Below the pieces are notes generated by a model. That model was not told the origin of the DNA. It did no database searches and saw nothing but the letters and a program-made list of their open reading frames with translations. From Lachnospiraceae bacterium GAM79 (GTDB lineage Bacteria; Bacillota; Clostridia; Lachnospirales; Lachnospiraceae): a DNA stretch of 64,000 bases. The translations under genes were made by a program, and so were the position numbers. Shown piece by piece: positions 50,507-60,417 of this stretch. The DNA lies in assembly GCA_020735665.1 (NCBI GenBank), contig CP085928.1, forward strand, positions 1,466,501 through 1,530,500, written 5' to 3'. Numbering within the stretch: the stretch's first letter is position 1; every line of letters begins with the position of its first letter.

Positions 50507-51661
50507 TCACATAAATTGATATGGTACTACTCCATAGAATTCTGCTGCCTTAGTTATCGTCAGCCAAACAAAGTAAAAGCCGAACATGAAATATATGAAC
50601 GCTCTAACAATTGGTACATTGGATTTCAACTTCATTGAGCTGATTGCATAAGGACAAAGAATCAAAATAAAAGGTGTAAAGTATAATGAAAATCTATTCA
50701 GAATATTCATGCGGAAAATCAATAAGTTAAATGTCGACGCTATCAAAGCCATATAAAGTAAAAAGCTTTCATTTTTCGCTAGGCAGTACATACTTTCATC
50801 ATCTTTCAAAAAATGATTTTCTGTTTTCTTTTCCCACACCAAAACATAATAGCCAAGTAAAAATGGTACAAATGCAAGAATAAAATTATAAATCGTCTGG
50901 AGATTTATATGTCCAACACCTTCCGAAGCACTTGTCAAATATCGTTCATAATTGTTTCCTGTTCCAAAGAAATTGAGTGCAGCAGTATAGAAATTCATAT
51001 AAAACAAGTAAAAAACTACCATTACTCCTACACCAATGATTATTTGTTTCTTTGTGAACCTTAGCCGATCAAATAGAATCATCAGTATACACAAAATAGC
51101 CGAGCTGTGAAAGGTTGATGCCAGCAAAATCAACAATGCAAATTTTATATAATCTTTTATTCTTCTTTCGCTATTATTCAACAATGTATAGGCAACCAAT
51201 ATGATTGAAATCGCCAATCCCTGCCTCATCATTGTCATAAATCGATAATAAAAACAGCTGAACAGCATAAGTTCCGTACTTAGTATAACATCCGTTGACT
51301 CCTTATAGATAAAATATCCAAATGCTGCGCACATTAGAAAAGAAGTCACAAAAATGAAAAACTGTACATCATTTGAAAAAAGATGTAAGAATCTAGTAAA
51401 ATAGCAATATCCAATTTCGTAGCCAATCGTAGTTGAAAATGTAGGAATCTGCGACCAGCTATAATCTCCAATCATATTAAAACGTTTTGCATAGTGCCCC
51501 GCTAAATCCGTTCCAACACTTGGATCTCTTAAACTTGCCACCAAAATCAAAACACCAAATGTAACAATCAGATATATTTTTCTGCGTCTATTTGAACTGT
51601 TTGCTCGATACAAGTTTCCGTATATATATATAAATACAGCTAATACAAAATATATTGCCAT
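50507..51661 (-). CDS. EpsG-type polysaccharide polymerase (Wzy-like)
   Basis: 384 aa polytopic membrane protein with about ten hydrophobic helices. LRDPSVGTDLAGHYAKRFNM and the later FYYRFMTMMRQGLAISIIL are typical of EpsG-family proteins that join repeat units outside the membrane. Position between glycosyltransferases and the flippase fits. Confidence 0.83.
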   Translation of the reverse strand: MAIYFVLAVFIYIYGNLYRANSSNRRRKIYLIVTFGVLILVASLRDPSVGTDLAGHYAKRFNMIGDYSWSQIPTFSTTIGYEIGYCYFTRFLHLFSNDVQFFIFVTSFLMCAAFGYFIYKESTDVILSTELMLFSCFYYRFMTMMRQGLAISIILVAYTLLNNSERRIKDYIKFALLILLASTFHSSAILCILMILFDRLRFTKKQIIIGVGVMVVFYLFYMNFYTAALNFFGTGNNYERYLTSASEGVGHINLQTIYNFILAFVPFLLGYYVLVWEKKTENHFLKDDESMYCLAKNESFLLYMALIASTFNLLIFRMNILNRFSLYFTPFILILCPYAISSMKLKSNVPIVRAFIYFMFGFYFVWLTITKAAEFYGVVPYQFM

Positions 51662-51677
51662 TGCTATTCTCTCCTCT

Positions 51678-52889
51678 TTAACCTTTTTCCACCAGCTCTT
51701 TCAGCTTCTTTTTTAGTCCAATCGGAATTGATGCTTTTAAAGTCAGCATCACTCTTTTTATTCCAAGACTCTTTTTAAATTCTTCATCGACTGCATCATA
51801 CCCCTTCGCATGATACAGTTTCATAATTTTCTCTCGTTCCTCGCTATAATGGGATGGTTTTCTCAGTTGTCCATTATTTGCCGAAATTCGTGTATAGTTG
51901 GATGCGACTAATTCCAACGAAGCTGTATCTGCTATTAGCTCCATACCTTTCTCTGTATTAGCCAAAACGCAAGAAATGCCATCATATACTCTGTCTTTCC
52001 ACTTTTTATCTCTAAAAAGTTCCGGATGTTCATGTTCGATGCCCCAATAATCTCCGATAGTAATATCGCTATACCGCATTTCAGACGCATATTTACAGCT
52101 ATAACAATTCTCGCGATAAGTCTCACCCTGGAGAAAATACTCGTAAAATGAAGAAACTCGACAATGAATATGCCTTGACTTTTTATTTATACCATATTTG
52201 ATATAAAAATCCTTCCAGCCTTTTTTCTTATCCCTAAATTCAAAAGTCTCTACGCTATCTGAAAGCGTGTGGATGTAATCATTCAATAGTTTCTGACTAG
52301 GAACACCATGACAGATTATATCAACCGTAATGAGATTGTCATATTTCTTTTTTAAGTAACCCTTCAGAGCATCCACCTGACATGGTGTACCAGAAAAAAG
52401 AACTTTCTTGCCTGATTCAAGGTCCTTTTTAATACATGGCAAAACATCAAAAATATAGCTCTGCACATATTTGGAACCCTGAACTTTTGGAAGTTCCTCA
52501 ATCGTATCAATTCTTATGTGCCTCAGCGTATAGTTTCCATCTTTCATCTCATAGGCTGCGCCGTATACAACACCGCCATTCTGAAGCATTTCTGTCGCAA
52601 ATGCGCTGAATGCACCTCCGGAAGATGATTTCATTAACTGATCGTGATTTGTATTTGTTGCAGCATATCCCACAATCGGTTTAAATGCCTCATGGTTCTT
52701 TTGATAATTACATACTATCTTGCATAAACCACATTGCACACACTTGTCTCTATCAATCTGGGGATAAATAAATCCGTCTTGATCTTCTGTCATTTTTATT
52801 GCGTTTTTCGGGCATATGCTGTAACACGCACCGCATCCGCAGCAATTTCTCTTTTCATGAAAAAGCTCTATGTTATTCATCCGATTCAC
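51678..52889 (-). CDS. Ferredoxin-FrhB fusion (coenzyme F420 hydrogenase/dehydrogenase beta family)
   Basis: 403 aa, intact. N-terminal two-cluster ferredoxin (CCGCGACYSICPKNAIK and CVQCGLCKIVC), then FrhB N-domain (LMKSSSGGAFSAFATEML, VLFSGTPCQVDALKGYL) and C-domain (YSDITIGDYWGIEHE). Such proteins are common beside polysaccharide pyruvyltransferases in Clostridia, probably in a redox step of sugar modification. It serves as the reference for the split copy at the distal end. Confidence 0.87.
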   Translation of the reverse strand: MNRMNNIELFHEKRNCCGCGACYSICPKNAIKMTEDQDGFIYPQIDRDKCVQCGLCKIVCNYQKNHEAFKPIVGYAATNTNHDQLMKSSSGGAFSAFATEMLQNGGVVYGAAYEMKDGNYTLRHIRIDTIEELPKVQGSKYVQSYIFDVLPCIKKDLESGKKVLFSGTPCQVDALKGYLKKKYDNLITVDIICHGVPSQKLLNDYIHTLSDSVETFEFRDKKKGWKDFYIKYGINKKSRHIHCRVSSFYEYFLQGETYRENCYSCKYASEMRYSDITIGDYWGIEHEHPELFRDKKWKDRVYDGISCVLANTEKGMELIADTASLELVASNYTRISANNGQLRKPSHYSEEREKIMKLYHAKGYDAVDEEFKKSLGIKRVMLTLKASIPIGLKKKLKELVEKG

Positions 52890-52911
52890 TTCTCCCCTTT
52901 CTGATCCTCAT

Positions 52912-54000
52912 TCAAAAATTCTTCTGGATAAATGTTGTTGCTTTTACTCTTTCTCGTTCAAGCACATCATTGACTTTTGCAAAATCAATTGGTTCGTATT
53001 TCTTCTTATTATTCATTACACGATGTTCTGTTCCCGTAAGTTCCAGCACACTCTGCAATCTGGAATTATATTTACCAGGATAAAAAATGAAAAATTCTTT
53101 GTTGAAATTTAAAGAGAAGGCTGTACAATGGAACGAATCTGTAATCACATAATCAGCATAGTTGATCAACGACAAAAATTGATTCACTGTCGGTGTGTAG
53201 ATCATTTTTCCCTGTTCTTTTAAGTGGTTCAGATAATAGCTCATTCTAACAATCCTACAGCCCGTTTTTTCAGAAAGTTCTTTAGCGAACTGTTCCATCT
53301 CTGAATTTGGATTTAAACGGTAAATAATAATGTATTTTTCCCGAATCATTCGAGGGGCAATCATGTCACTCCACTCCTCTTTATTCAGCACAAGCGTCGG
53401 GTCAAGGATGTGTTCAACATTTTTATATCCAAGTTCTTCCAAAAGTTCTTTAGCTTTATTTTCACGCACCGAAATTGCGCTGTACTTGTGTACATAATTA
53501 CTCATTTCGGCACGTTCATTTTCCTTAATTGAGTTCATACCAATGCTGACCGCATAACCAACTCGTTTTTTTCCATCAGGAGCAAATTCCAAATAGTATG
53601 CTGGAAGTATTCCACCATTGTATTCGCTATTCCAAGTCTGATCGCTTCCAGTGCAATACACATCGGCTACCGGTGGATTCTTTTTTAAATCATCATAGTC
53701 CTTATATCTTCTTGTCAGTGATACATTTTGTGCTAAAAAATTCACACAGACCTTATTTCTCTTTATATTTTCTATTTTTTTCAATGCGACATACGCTACT
53801 GACTTCAATACATTTTTTCCAAAATGCTTGCTCTCAAGCCCATCTTTGAGCATAGCATCTTCTTCCGCATTCGGTCTAACATAGTCAATAATCTCAACCT
53901 TATGCCCCATCAACTCCAGCTTTTTTTGTGTTGCATAGGTCTGGAGCACAGAGCCATAATTTCTAATATAATGTAAAGTTATTACTGCAACCTTTGACAT
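52912..54000 (-). CDS. Polysaccharide pyruvyltransferase family protein (2)
   Basis: 362 aa. VAVITLHYIRNYGSVLQTYA, VYCTGSDQTWNSEYNGGI and VITDSFHCTAFSLNFNKEFF define PF04230. Directly upstream of the FrhB-type gene, so the two form a pair. Confidence 0.87.
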   Translation of the reverse strand: MSKVAVITLHYIRNYGSVLQTYATQKKLELMGHKVEIIDYVRPNAEEDAMLKDGLESKHFGKNVLKSVAYVALKKIENIKRNKVCVNFLAQNVSLTRRYKDYDDLKKNPPVADVYCTGSDQTWNSEYNGGILPAYYLEFAPDGKKRVGYAVSIGMNSIKENERAEMSNYVHKYSAISVRENKAKELLEELGYKNVEHILDPTLVLNKEEWSDMIAPRMIREKYIIIYRLNPNSEMEQFAKELSEKTGCRIVRMSYYLNHLKEQGKMIYTPTVNQFLSLINYADYVITDSFHCTAFSLNFNKEFFIFYPGKYNSRLQSVLELTGTEHRVMNNKKKYEPIDFAKVNDVLERERVKATTFIQKNF

Positions 54001-54012
54001 ATTTTCTCCTTA

Positions 54013-55002
54013 TTATCCAACTAGCTTTTTCTTCATAACCTTCATATACAGTGCTGGGCTAACAATAAACAGCAACATCTGAACTTTCTTTACTGCATGA
54101 AGTTCTGATGTCATAATTTCCCGTATATTACTCTTTAAATCTTTCTTCACGAGCTTCACAGCCTCTGAATCCAGTTTTCCTGCACGAACCATCGCATTTG
54201 CAATAGAAAGATCACCATTTACGCATTTATATCCTATAGCCAGATTTTTCATAGAGGCACAATTCTGTGCAGTTTCATCCATAATGGAGGTAATGTTGCT
54301 GTTCTGTTCCAAATACCATGCGATGCTGTGATCAGCATGAAATGTTGCCGCACCCTCACGTTGCGCATAATACGCATAGAGCGCATACGGTACATAAACA
54401 ACCGTTCTGCTTTTAAATAAGGCGCGCATCAAAAATTCCAAATCCTCTGCCATTCTTTTACTGGTATCAAAACGCAGATTCTGGATAAGTTCCCGTTTGA
54501 AAAGTTTATTCCACACTGTCACTTGAACTGGTCGGCTAAAATCTGCTATGAGCTCAAATGCTTTCTTATTGTCAAATTTCAGCACATTGAAGTCATCACC
54601 CGAAGACCTGTGTACAAGTTGATCAGTCGCACCATCAGTAATTGCAAATTGGCACATAGCCATCTCTGCATCAGCCAAGACTGCTTGCCGATACATATCC
54701 TCAAACATCGTAGCAGCAACGTAATCATCACTATCCACAAATCCTACGAATTCACCTGATGCCACTTCAAGTCCACTATTTCTTGCTGCTGATACCCCAG
54801 CATTCTTTTTGTGGATTACGATAACTCGCTTATCCTTGGCAGCATACTCATCGCAGATATTTCCGCAATTGTCAGGCGATCCATCATCCACGAGTATAAT
54901 CTCAATTTCCTTAAGTGTCTGTCCTAGCACAGAATCCAGACATCTAGTGAGGAATTTCTCCACTTTATATACAGGGATGATAATAGAAACTTTAGGTTTC
55001 AT
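54013..55002 (-). CDS. GT2-family glycosyltransferase
   Basis: 329 aa. VSIIIPVYKVEKFLTRCLDS, EIILVDDGSPDNCGNICDEY and FVGFVDSDDYVA (metal-binding DxD) are diagnostic of GT-A family 2. It adds a sugar to the repeat unit from a nucleotide donor, position unknown. The start overlaps the acyltransferase gene by 4 bp. Confidence 0.93.
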   Translation of the reverse strand: MKPKVSIIIPVYKVEKFLTRCLDSVLGQTLKEIEIILVDDGSPDNCGNICDEYAAKDKRVIVIHKKNAGVSAARNSGLEVASGEFVGFVDSDDYVAATMFEDMYRQAVLADAEMAMCQFAITDGATDQLVHRSSGDDFNVLKFDNKKAFELIADFSRPVQVTVWNKLFKRELIQNLRFDTSKRMAEDLEFLMRALFKSRTVVYVPYALYAYYAQREGAATFHADHSIAWYLEQNSNITSIMDETAQNCASMKNLAIGYKCVNGDLSIANAMVRAGKLDSEAVKLVKKDLKSNIREIMTSELHAVKKVQMLLFIVSPALYMKVMKKKLVG

Positions 55003-55490
55003 TGTATCCCCCCCATTAATTCTTCCTTGTGTTTAATAACAGATCCTGCTGGTACATCCTTATAAATCAAACAGTTTGCACCGATCACGCAATTATCACC
55101 TATGTGCACTCCTGCAAGAATTGTTACATTACTTGCTATCCAGCAGTTATTTCCTATAGAAACTTCCTTGCTTGTGAATCCCTGTGAATGAATCGAAATT
55201 CCAGCATTCTTCTCACTGTACTTATGGTTATGGTCGTATATCTTAACACCCTCGCCAAAAATGCAATCATTTCCAATCTTAATTTTCTTTATTGACGTCG
55301 CTGAAAAATAATTATTCACAAAACAATTATCGCCAAATTCAACACGACCTGTAGGTTCAATATACAGTTTAAAATTACCTCTGAATTTAAAATGCTGTCC
55401 GTATACAAATCTATCTCTGTATACGAAACGATAATATGCAGTTATCACTATCCGTCTGGCATTTATTAAAACTCTATGAACAAAAAACAT
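54999..55490 (-). CDS. Hexapeptide (LbH) acyltransferase
   Basis: 163 aa. Repeated I-G-x hexapeptides (KIKIGNDCIFGEGVKIYDHN and VSIGNNCWIASNVTILAGVH) form a left-handed beta helix as in WbbJ/NodL-like acetyltransferases. It likely O-acetylates a capsule sugar with acetyl-CoA. 5 bp after the next glycosyltransferase gene. Confidence 0.88.
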   Translation of the reverse strand: MFFVHRVLINARRIVITAYYRFVYRDRFVYGQHFKFRGNFKLYIEPTGRVEFGDNCFVNNYFSATSIKKIKIGNDCIFGEGVKIYDHNHKYSEKNAGISIHSQGFTSKEVSIGNNCWIASNVTILAGVHIGDNCVIGANCLIYKDVPAGSVIKHKEELMGGIQ

Positions 55491-55495
55491 GACCC

Positions 55496-56719
55496 TTACT
55501 CCTCACTAAGCATTCGTTCATAGCACTCCATCAGTTTTATAACGTGATGTTCCGAAGAATACTTTTCTCTATTAAAATCTTTTTCAATGTTGGACTGCAG
55601 TTTGGTTACAAGCGCATCACTTTCCATACTACAGATAGCCTTATAAAGAGCATTTACTTTTTTCCCTGAATAAATCAGTCCATTATATTCATGCTGAATG
55701 TAATCTTTACCGGCTGAGCAATCTGAAACAATACACGGCAGACAATATCCTCCCATTACCTCCGGGATAGTTAACGGAGCACCTTCATACCATACCGATG
55801 GGAAAACAAGTGCACGTGCCTGAAGGATATACTCCTTCATTTCCGCCTGTTGTTTCCATCCAACAAACTCTATCATGGGGTATTTTTTTTTCAGATCATC
55901 CAGTCTATCTCCAGAGCCAATTACCAGTCCACTCACTCCGGCTTTAGTGATTCCCTCACAGAAAAAATCTATGCCTTTCTCATACGACAAGCGGCCAATA
56001 TACAAATATTTTTTATTTTTGCTGGCAGGAACAATTGACCGCAGTTCAACATTGATTGGATTCGTAATCACCATCTTTTTATAGCGAAAAGGAATTCGTT
56101 TCTCAGAAACATTCTCATTGAATTTTGAGATAAATGCCACATATAAGTCTGTTCCTTTAACCAGCTTGTGCATGCCAATCTGCCGGATAATTCTATACAG
56201 TTTATATATGTAACTTCTCTTGTCACAGTTACACGTCACACAATCAACGCTCAGTGCTTCTCTTTCACATATCTCTTTCTTTTGAAAGTCATAGCAACAG
56301 CCGTTTGGACATTGTAGAAAGTAGTCATGCATTGTCACAAGAACTTTAAATCCCATCCTCTTAATTGGAATAAAAATGGATGAACTCAGTACCTTTGACC
56401 AGCCGTGCATATGGATAACCGTATCTTTAGGATCATACTCTTTTAACAACTTCTCCATCTCCTGCCGTGCAGAACGATTGTAAATTCCTCTGATGATTCC
56501 ACGCAACCTGTTGCTGTCTTTTATTGCTTCCTCTTGATTCAGGCATATAACATGTACGTTGCTATTTTTTAGCTCATCACATACCGAACCTTTTCCTGTA
56601 AACATGACAACATTGCTGTCTGTTTCTGCAAGTGAAACAGCACTTGTAACAGCTACTCTCTCAGCACCACCAGTTATATTTGCAAAATCACAAACAACAA
56701 TAATATTTTTAACCTTCAT
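55496..56719 (-). CDS. GT4-family glycosyltransferase
   Basis: 407 aa. GT-B fold with N-terminal NIIVVCDFANITGGAERVAV and a C-terminal KYLYIGRLSYEKGIDFFCEG region followed by LVFPSVWYEGAPLTIPEVM. It transfers a sugar to the repeat unit; the donor is unknown. Confidence 0.88.
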   Translation of the reverse strand: MKVKNIIVVCDFANITGGAERVAVTSAVSLAETDSNVVMFTGKGSVCDELKNSNVHVICLNQEEAIKDSNRLRGIIRGIYNRSARQEMEKLLKEYDPKDTVIHMHGWSKVLSSSIFIPIKRMGFKVLVTMHDYFLQCPNGCCYDFQKKEICEREALSVDCVTCNCDKRSYIYKLYRIIRQIGMHKLVKGTDLYVAFISKFNENVSEKRIPFRYKKMVITNPINVELRSIVPASKNKKYLYIGRLSYEKGIDFFCEGITKAGVSGLVIGSGDRLDDLKKKYPMIEFVGWKQQAEMKEYILQARALVFPSVWYEGAPLTIPEVMGGYCLPCIVSDCSAGKDYIQHEYNGLIYSGKKVNALYKAICSMESDALVTKLQSNIEKDFNREKYSSEHHVIKLMECYERMLSEE

Positions 56720-56740
56720 GTCTACACTCTTCCCACCTGA

Positions 56741-57997
56741 TTATTCTATCAACAGTTCTTCAAATTTTTTTCTTGCAACATTCCAAGTGAAATTATCCTT
56801 AATAAAGTCACTTCCATTTTTTCCAATTAAGCATCTATTGGCTTCATCTGTAAGCAGATCAGTGACCCAATCTGCAAACTCCGAATTATCGTCTGCAACA
56901 ATCCAATCTTTACCGTTCACAGCATTTATATTTTCGGCTCCAATGCTTGTCGTTACAATGGGTAGTCCCATCGCCATTGCTTCAAGATTTTTGGTTTTTA
57001 TTCCACTTCCAAATGTCATTGGGCAAACAAAAACCTTACACCGCTCCAGATAATCTCGGACGTCTTCTACACGTCCAGTAAAATACACGTGTTCTGATTC
57101 AAGCTTACGCAATTCCTCCGATACACCACCACCAATAACCATGAACACTGTATCCGGAACCTTTTGCAAAACAATTGGTAGGATTTCTGAAATAAAATGT
57201 CGGACTGCATTTTCATTGTGTGCTACACTCATTGCTCCCAAAAAGCCGACTATGTTTTTTGTTGCCTTAGGTTCGCGGTAATAGAAATAATCCACATCCA
57301 CACCTATCGGAACTGCAACCGCTTTGTCTTGTTTTAATTCCTGATTAAATTCATAGGCCTCTTTTTCTGCGACAAATACTGTTTTTTCACATATCTGTCC
57401 AATTTCTTTTTCATATTTTTCCAACAAAGCAACCTCATTCTTCATTACTGCCAATTTCAAAGGTTTGACCAGCATTATTGCTCGGAGAACTTTCGGCACA
57501 GTATAAAGAAATGCCCCGTATGGATTTATTCCATCAATGTCATTGTCTAACTGTCTTTTGTAGCGCAACGAAATTCTATCATCCAGATCTGCAATTCTAA
57601 AAGAATCTATGTCTCTTATGTATTCAGTACTGCGAACCATGTCTCCAATTACGTATTTTGGATGTTCTTTTTCAACAAGTTCATCTACCATCTTTTTTGC
57701 TTCAGGACTCCAGTACAATGCTACCTGCATCGGTTTTTCATGCAAGATAATAGAATCTTTTACAATTCCCAATATGCGGCTTTTTGCAGACGCTTTTGGT
57801 AGGACGATTAATTTATCAATAAATTCCGGTTTTTGTGTAGGATCATCACTGCTCTCCAAAAATGCAGCGACAACCAATCGATAACCCAATTCTTCTGATA
57901 AAATTCTGCAATAATGATATAAAGATGTCTTTCTGCCAGAAGATGCCGGAAATGGAAGTCTTGGCATTATAAATAATATTGTTTTTTCTTTACTCAT
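56741..57997 (-). CDS. GT4-like glycosyltransferase
   Basis: About 418 aa. TILFIMPRLPFPASSGRKTS at the N-terminus and AMSVAHNENAVRHFISEILP with FGSGIKTKNLEAMAMGLPIV at the C-terminus match the GT1_wcfI-type branch of GT4. The ATG at 57997 overlaps the end of the isomerase gene by 8 bp; an upstream in-frame ATG (58021) is possible. Donor unknown. Confidence 0.85.
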   Translation of the reverse strand: MSKEKTILFIMPRLPFPASSGRKTSLYHYCRILSEELGYRLVVAAFLESSDDPTQKPEFIDKLIVLPKASAKSRILGIVKDSIILHEKPMQVALYWSPEAKKMVDELVEKEHPKYVIGDMVRSTEYIRDIDSFRIADLDDRISLRYKRQLDNDIDGINPYGAFLYTVPKVLRAIMLVKPLKLAVMKNEVALLEKYEKEIGQICEKTVFVAEKEAYEFNQELKQDKAVAVPIGVDVDYFYYREPKATKNIVGFLGAMSVAHNENAVRHFISEILPIVLQKVPDTVFMVIGGGVSEELRKLESEHVYFTGRVEDVRDYLERCKVFVCPMTFGSGIKTKNLEAMAMGLPIVTTSIGAENINAVNGKDWIVADDNSEFADWVTDLLTDEANRCLIGKNGSDFIKDNFTWNVARKKFEELLIE

Positions 57998-58634
57998 CCT
58001 TAATTTCTCCAAAAAATTCATTCTCTAGCATCAGACACAGACAATGGTAAACAGGAAGATGCAATTCCTGAATCATATATGTCTCAGTCTGTGGAACTTT
58101 GATACACACATCACTCATCTGCGCTAACTTACTGTCCTTTGCACCGGTCAGGCCAATCACCTTCATTCCTTTGGCATGAGCAGTCGTCGCTGCATACAAA
58201 ACATTTTTACTGTTTCCACTTGTCGAAATGCCAAGAAACACATCCCCGGTCTTGCCATAGCCATTTACCTGCTGTGCAAAACACAGAAGCGGTTCGCAAT
58301 CATTCATGTACGCAGTAGATAACGCCGGATGTCCATCCAGTGCAATAGCAGGAAGCGCACCTTGCAGGTTTTCTACAAGAACAGTTCCAAGCTCCTTATT
58401 TTCCTTAACAAGTTTATCTGCGAAATCTGCGTCTGGTTTTCGAGGGAGTTTGAAGCCTTTCATTAATTCGCCAACAATGTGTTCCGCATCTGCAGCTGAT
58501 CCACCATTGCCAGCAATCAGTAGCTTTCCACCGCAACCATAGCAATCTCTAAGAACTTTATATGCCTTCAAAATATCATCTTTTGCCACTAAAAGTTCAG
58601 GATATCTTTTTACAAGTATCTCAATCTCATTCAT
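57990..58634 (-). CDS. gmhA: Sedoheptulose-7-phosphate isomerase
   Basis: 214 aa. The SIS domain with [20 protein letters not shown] and [17 protein letters not shown] matches GmhA, with Glu/His residues of the metal and catalytic site in place. It converts sedoheptulose-7-phosphate to D-glycero-D-manno-heptose-7-phosphate, the first step of the nucleotide-heptose pathway completed by the neighbouring genes. Confidence 0.93.
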   Translation of the reverse strand: MNEIEILVKRYPELLVAKDDILKAYKVLRDCYGCGGKLLIAGNGGSAADAEHIVGELMKGFKLPRKPDADFADKLVKENKELGTVLVENLQGALPAIALDGHPALSTAYMNDCEPLLCFAQQVNGYGKTGDVFLGISTSGNSKNVLYAATTAHAKGMKVIGLTGAKDSKLAQMSDVCIKVPQTETYMIQELHLPVYHCLCLMLENEFFGEIKDE

Positions 58635-59082
58635 TCGATTTCTCCTTAATTATTCTGGAAGGATTACCAGCAACAACGACATTTGAAGGAACGTCATGTG
58701 TCACTACGGCGTTAGCACCAATAACCGCATTGTCACCGATTGTCACATTGCCTAATACACATGCACCAGCTCCTATCATCACATGATTTCCAATTACAGG
58801 TGCACCACCCTCATTAATTCCTCCTGACCACTTGCTACCTAATGTTACATGTTGAAAAATAGTACATTTTTCGCCAATTATGCATTTGGGATGCACAACA
58901 CAACCAAGTCCTCTATGGTAAAAATAGGTTCCTGCACCTATTGAAGCTTTAGCACTGATTGAATTTGCAAAGAGTATGTGTTCTAGAATATCTAAGAATC
59001 TTCCTATCTTCTGTAGCACTCCTCCATCTCGATTAATGAGAGCATGTGCCCACTTCCACAATATGTTCATTTCTCTCCTCAC
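58627..59082 (-). CDS. Serine O-acetyltransferase-like (hexapeptide) protein
   Basis: 151 aa. LbH repeats ([10 protein letters not shown]-like region [50 protein letters not shown]) resemble serine acetyltransferases of surface-polysaccharide clusters, which may modify a sugar or amino group. It overlaps the neighbouring genes by 8 and 4 bp, so it is read in one operon with the heptose genes. Confidence 0.82.
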   Translation of the reverse strand: MRREMNILWKWAHALINRDGGVLQKIGRFLDILEHILFANSISAKASIGAGTYFYHRGLGCVVHPKCIIGEKCTIFQHVTLGSKWSGGINEGGAPVIGNHVMIGAGACVLGNVTIGDNAVIGANAVVTHDVPSNVVVAGNPSRIIKEKSNE

Positions 59083-60413
59083 TTCATACCTGAATTTACA
59101 AATGAAGATAGCGATTTAACCGTAACCATCTGACCATAGTTTTCATCAACTTCGCTTAAAAGCACAGTCTTGCATCCAGCATTGATGCCAGCTTTAACAT
59201 CGTTTTCCCCATCGCCAATCATCCACGACTGTGACAAATCAATGTTATAATCTTCTGCTGCTTTCAACAGCATTCCTGGCTTCGGTTTACGACAGTCACA
59301 TTCAATCTTCAGTTCCGGGCACTCACCTTCATATCCCTTATGAGGGTGATGCGGGCAATAATAAATGGCATCCAAATATGCGCCTTCTTTTCCAAGGAGT
59401 GTTTCCATCTTATTGTGGATTTCTTCAAGTTCATCAAAAGACACTTCTCCACGGGCAATAACCGGCTGATTTGTCACAACAATTGCTAGATAACCAGATT
59501 CATTAATCTTACGGATTGCCGTCGCAACGCCATCAATCAATTCAAAATCATCTATCTTTCTAAGAAACCCAACATATTTATTGATAGTACCGTCTCGGTC
59601 AAGAAATACCGCCTTTTGTTTGTTTTTCAGATTTTTTCCAGAGACTCTGCCCTCTTTATAATCTGCACATACAGAGTAATACCTCTCTGGAGTGCCCATG
59701 TCTTTGACATACTCTGGACTGTCATAACAGAACATCTTTCCTGTCCCCGCTAATGGTTTCAATAACTGACGATCCAAATCGACTTTTACCGGTTTACCAT
59801 TTGCGCCATTTTTACCTATTAAATCTGCATCAATACCGGAAAACTCCAGTACTTTAGGATTAATAACATGTAAACCTGCATTCACACGATTTTTGTAGTA
59901 CTGTGGCCGTGCATCTTCCTTGGTCAACCACTTTTCGACTGTGCCATTTTTATCCGCGACAATTAGTCCGCTATCATAGGGATGACTATTCGGATGCGTA
60001 AAAAGTGTAACCAATCCGCCACGTTTCCGGTGAAAAGCAACAAAGCGGTTAAAATCCACATCAAACATCGCATCTGCATTTAGGAGCAAAAAATCAGATG
60101 TCAGCTTATCTTTTATTTTGAACAGCGCACCTGCATTGCCGAGTGGCTCTTTTTCAAAATAGTACTCAATATGTACACCAAACGGCTTTCCTGTTGCCGG
60201 AGAGTTTCCAGAACCGTCACCAAAGTAATCCATAATAATATTTCCCAAGTGACTTACCGTCATAATAATGTCATCAAATCCCTGATCTTTCAGACATTTG
60301 ATTTCTCGTTCCAATACCGGAATGCCTTCAATTTTTATCATCGGCTTAGGAATATCACTCGTTACAGAGGAAATACGAGTGCCTTTCCCGCCTGCCATAA
60401 TCACTACTTTCAT
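59079..60413 (-). CDS. Fused heptose-1-phosphate guanylyltransferase and heptose-bisphosphate phosphatase (HddC-GmhB)
   Basis: 444 aa. Residues about 1-235 are a nucleotidyltransferase ([20 protein letters not shown] and [18 protein letters not shown]). Residues from about 265 are a HAD phosphatase with nucleophile DRDGTINKY and [20 protein letters not shown], plus the GmhB zinc loop [20 protein letters not shown]. They match HddC (GDP transfer to heptose-1-phosphate) and GmhB (removal of the 7-phosphate). Here they are joined in one polypeptide, unlike the usual separate genes. Substrate assigned by neighbours GmhA and HddA. Confidence 0.85.
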   Translation of the reverse strand: MKVVIMAGGKGTRISSVTSDIPKPMIKIEGIPVLEREIKCLKDQGFDDIIMTVSHLGNIIMDYFGDGSGNSPATGKPFGVHIEYYFEKEPLGNAGALFKIKDKLTSDFLLLNADAMFDVDFNRFVAFHRKRGGLVTLFTHPNSHPYDSGLIVADKNGTVEKWLTKEDARPQYYKNRVNAGLHVINPKVLEFSGIDADLIGKNGANGKPVKVDLDRQLLKPLAGTGKMFCYDSPEYVKDMGTPERYYSVCADYKEGRVSGKNLKNKQKAVFLDRDGTINKYVGFLRKIDDFELIDGVATAIRKINESGYLAIVVTNQPVIARGEVSFDELEEIHNKMETLLGKEGAYLDAIYYCPHHPHKGYEGECPELKIECDCRKPKPGMLLKAAEDYNIDLSQSWMIGDGENDVKAGINAGCKTVLLSEVDENYGQMVTVKSLSSFVNSGMK

Positions 60414-60417
60414 GTCT

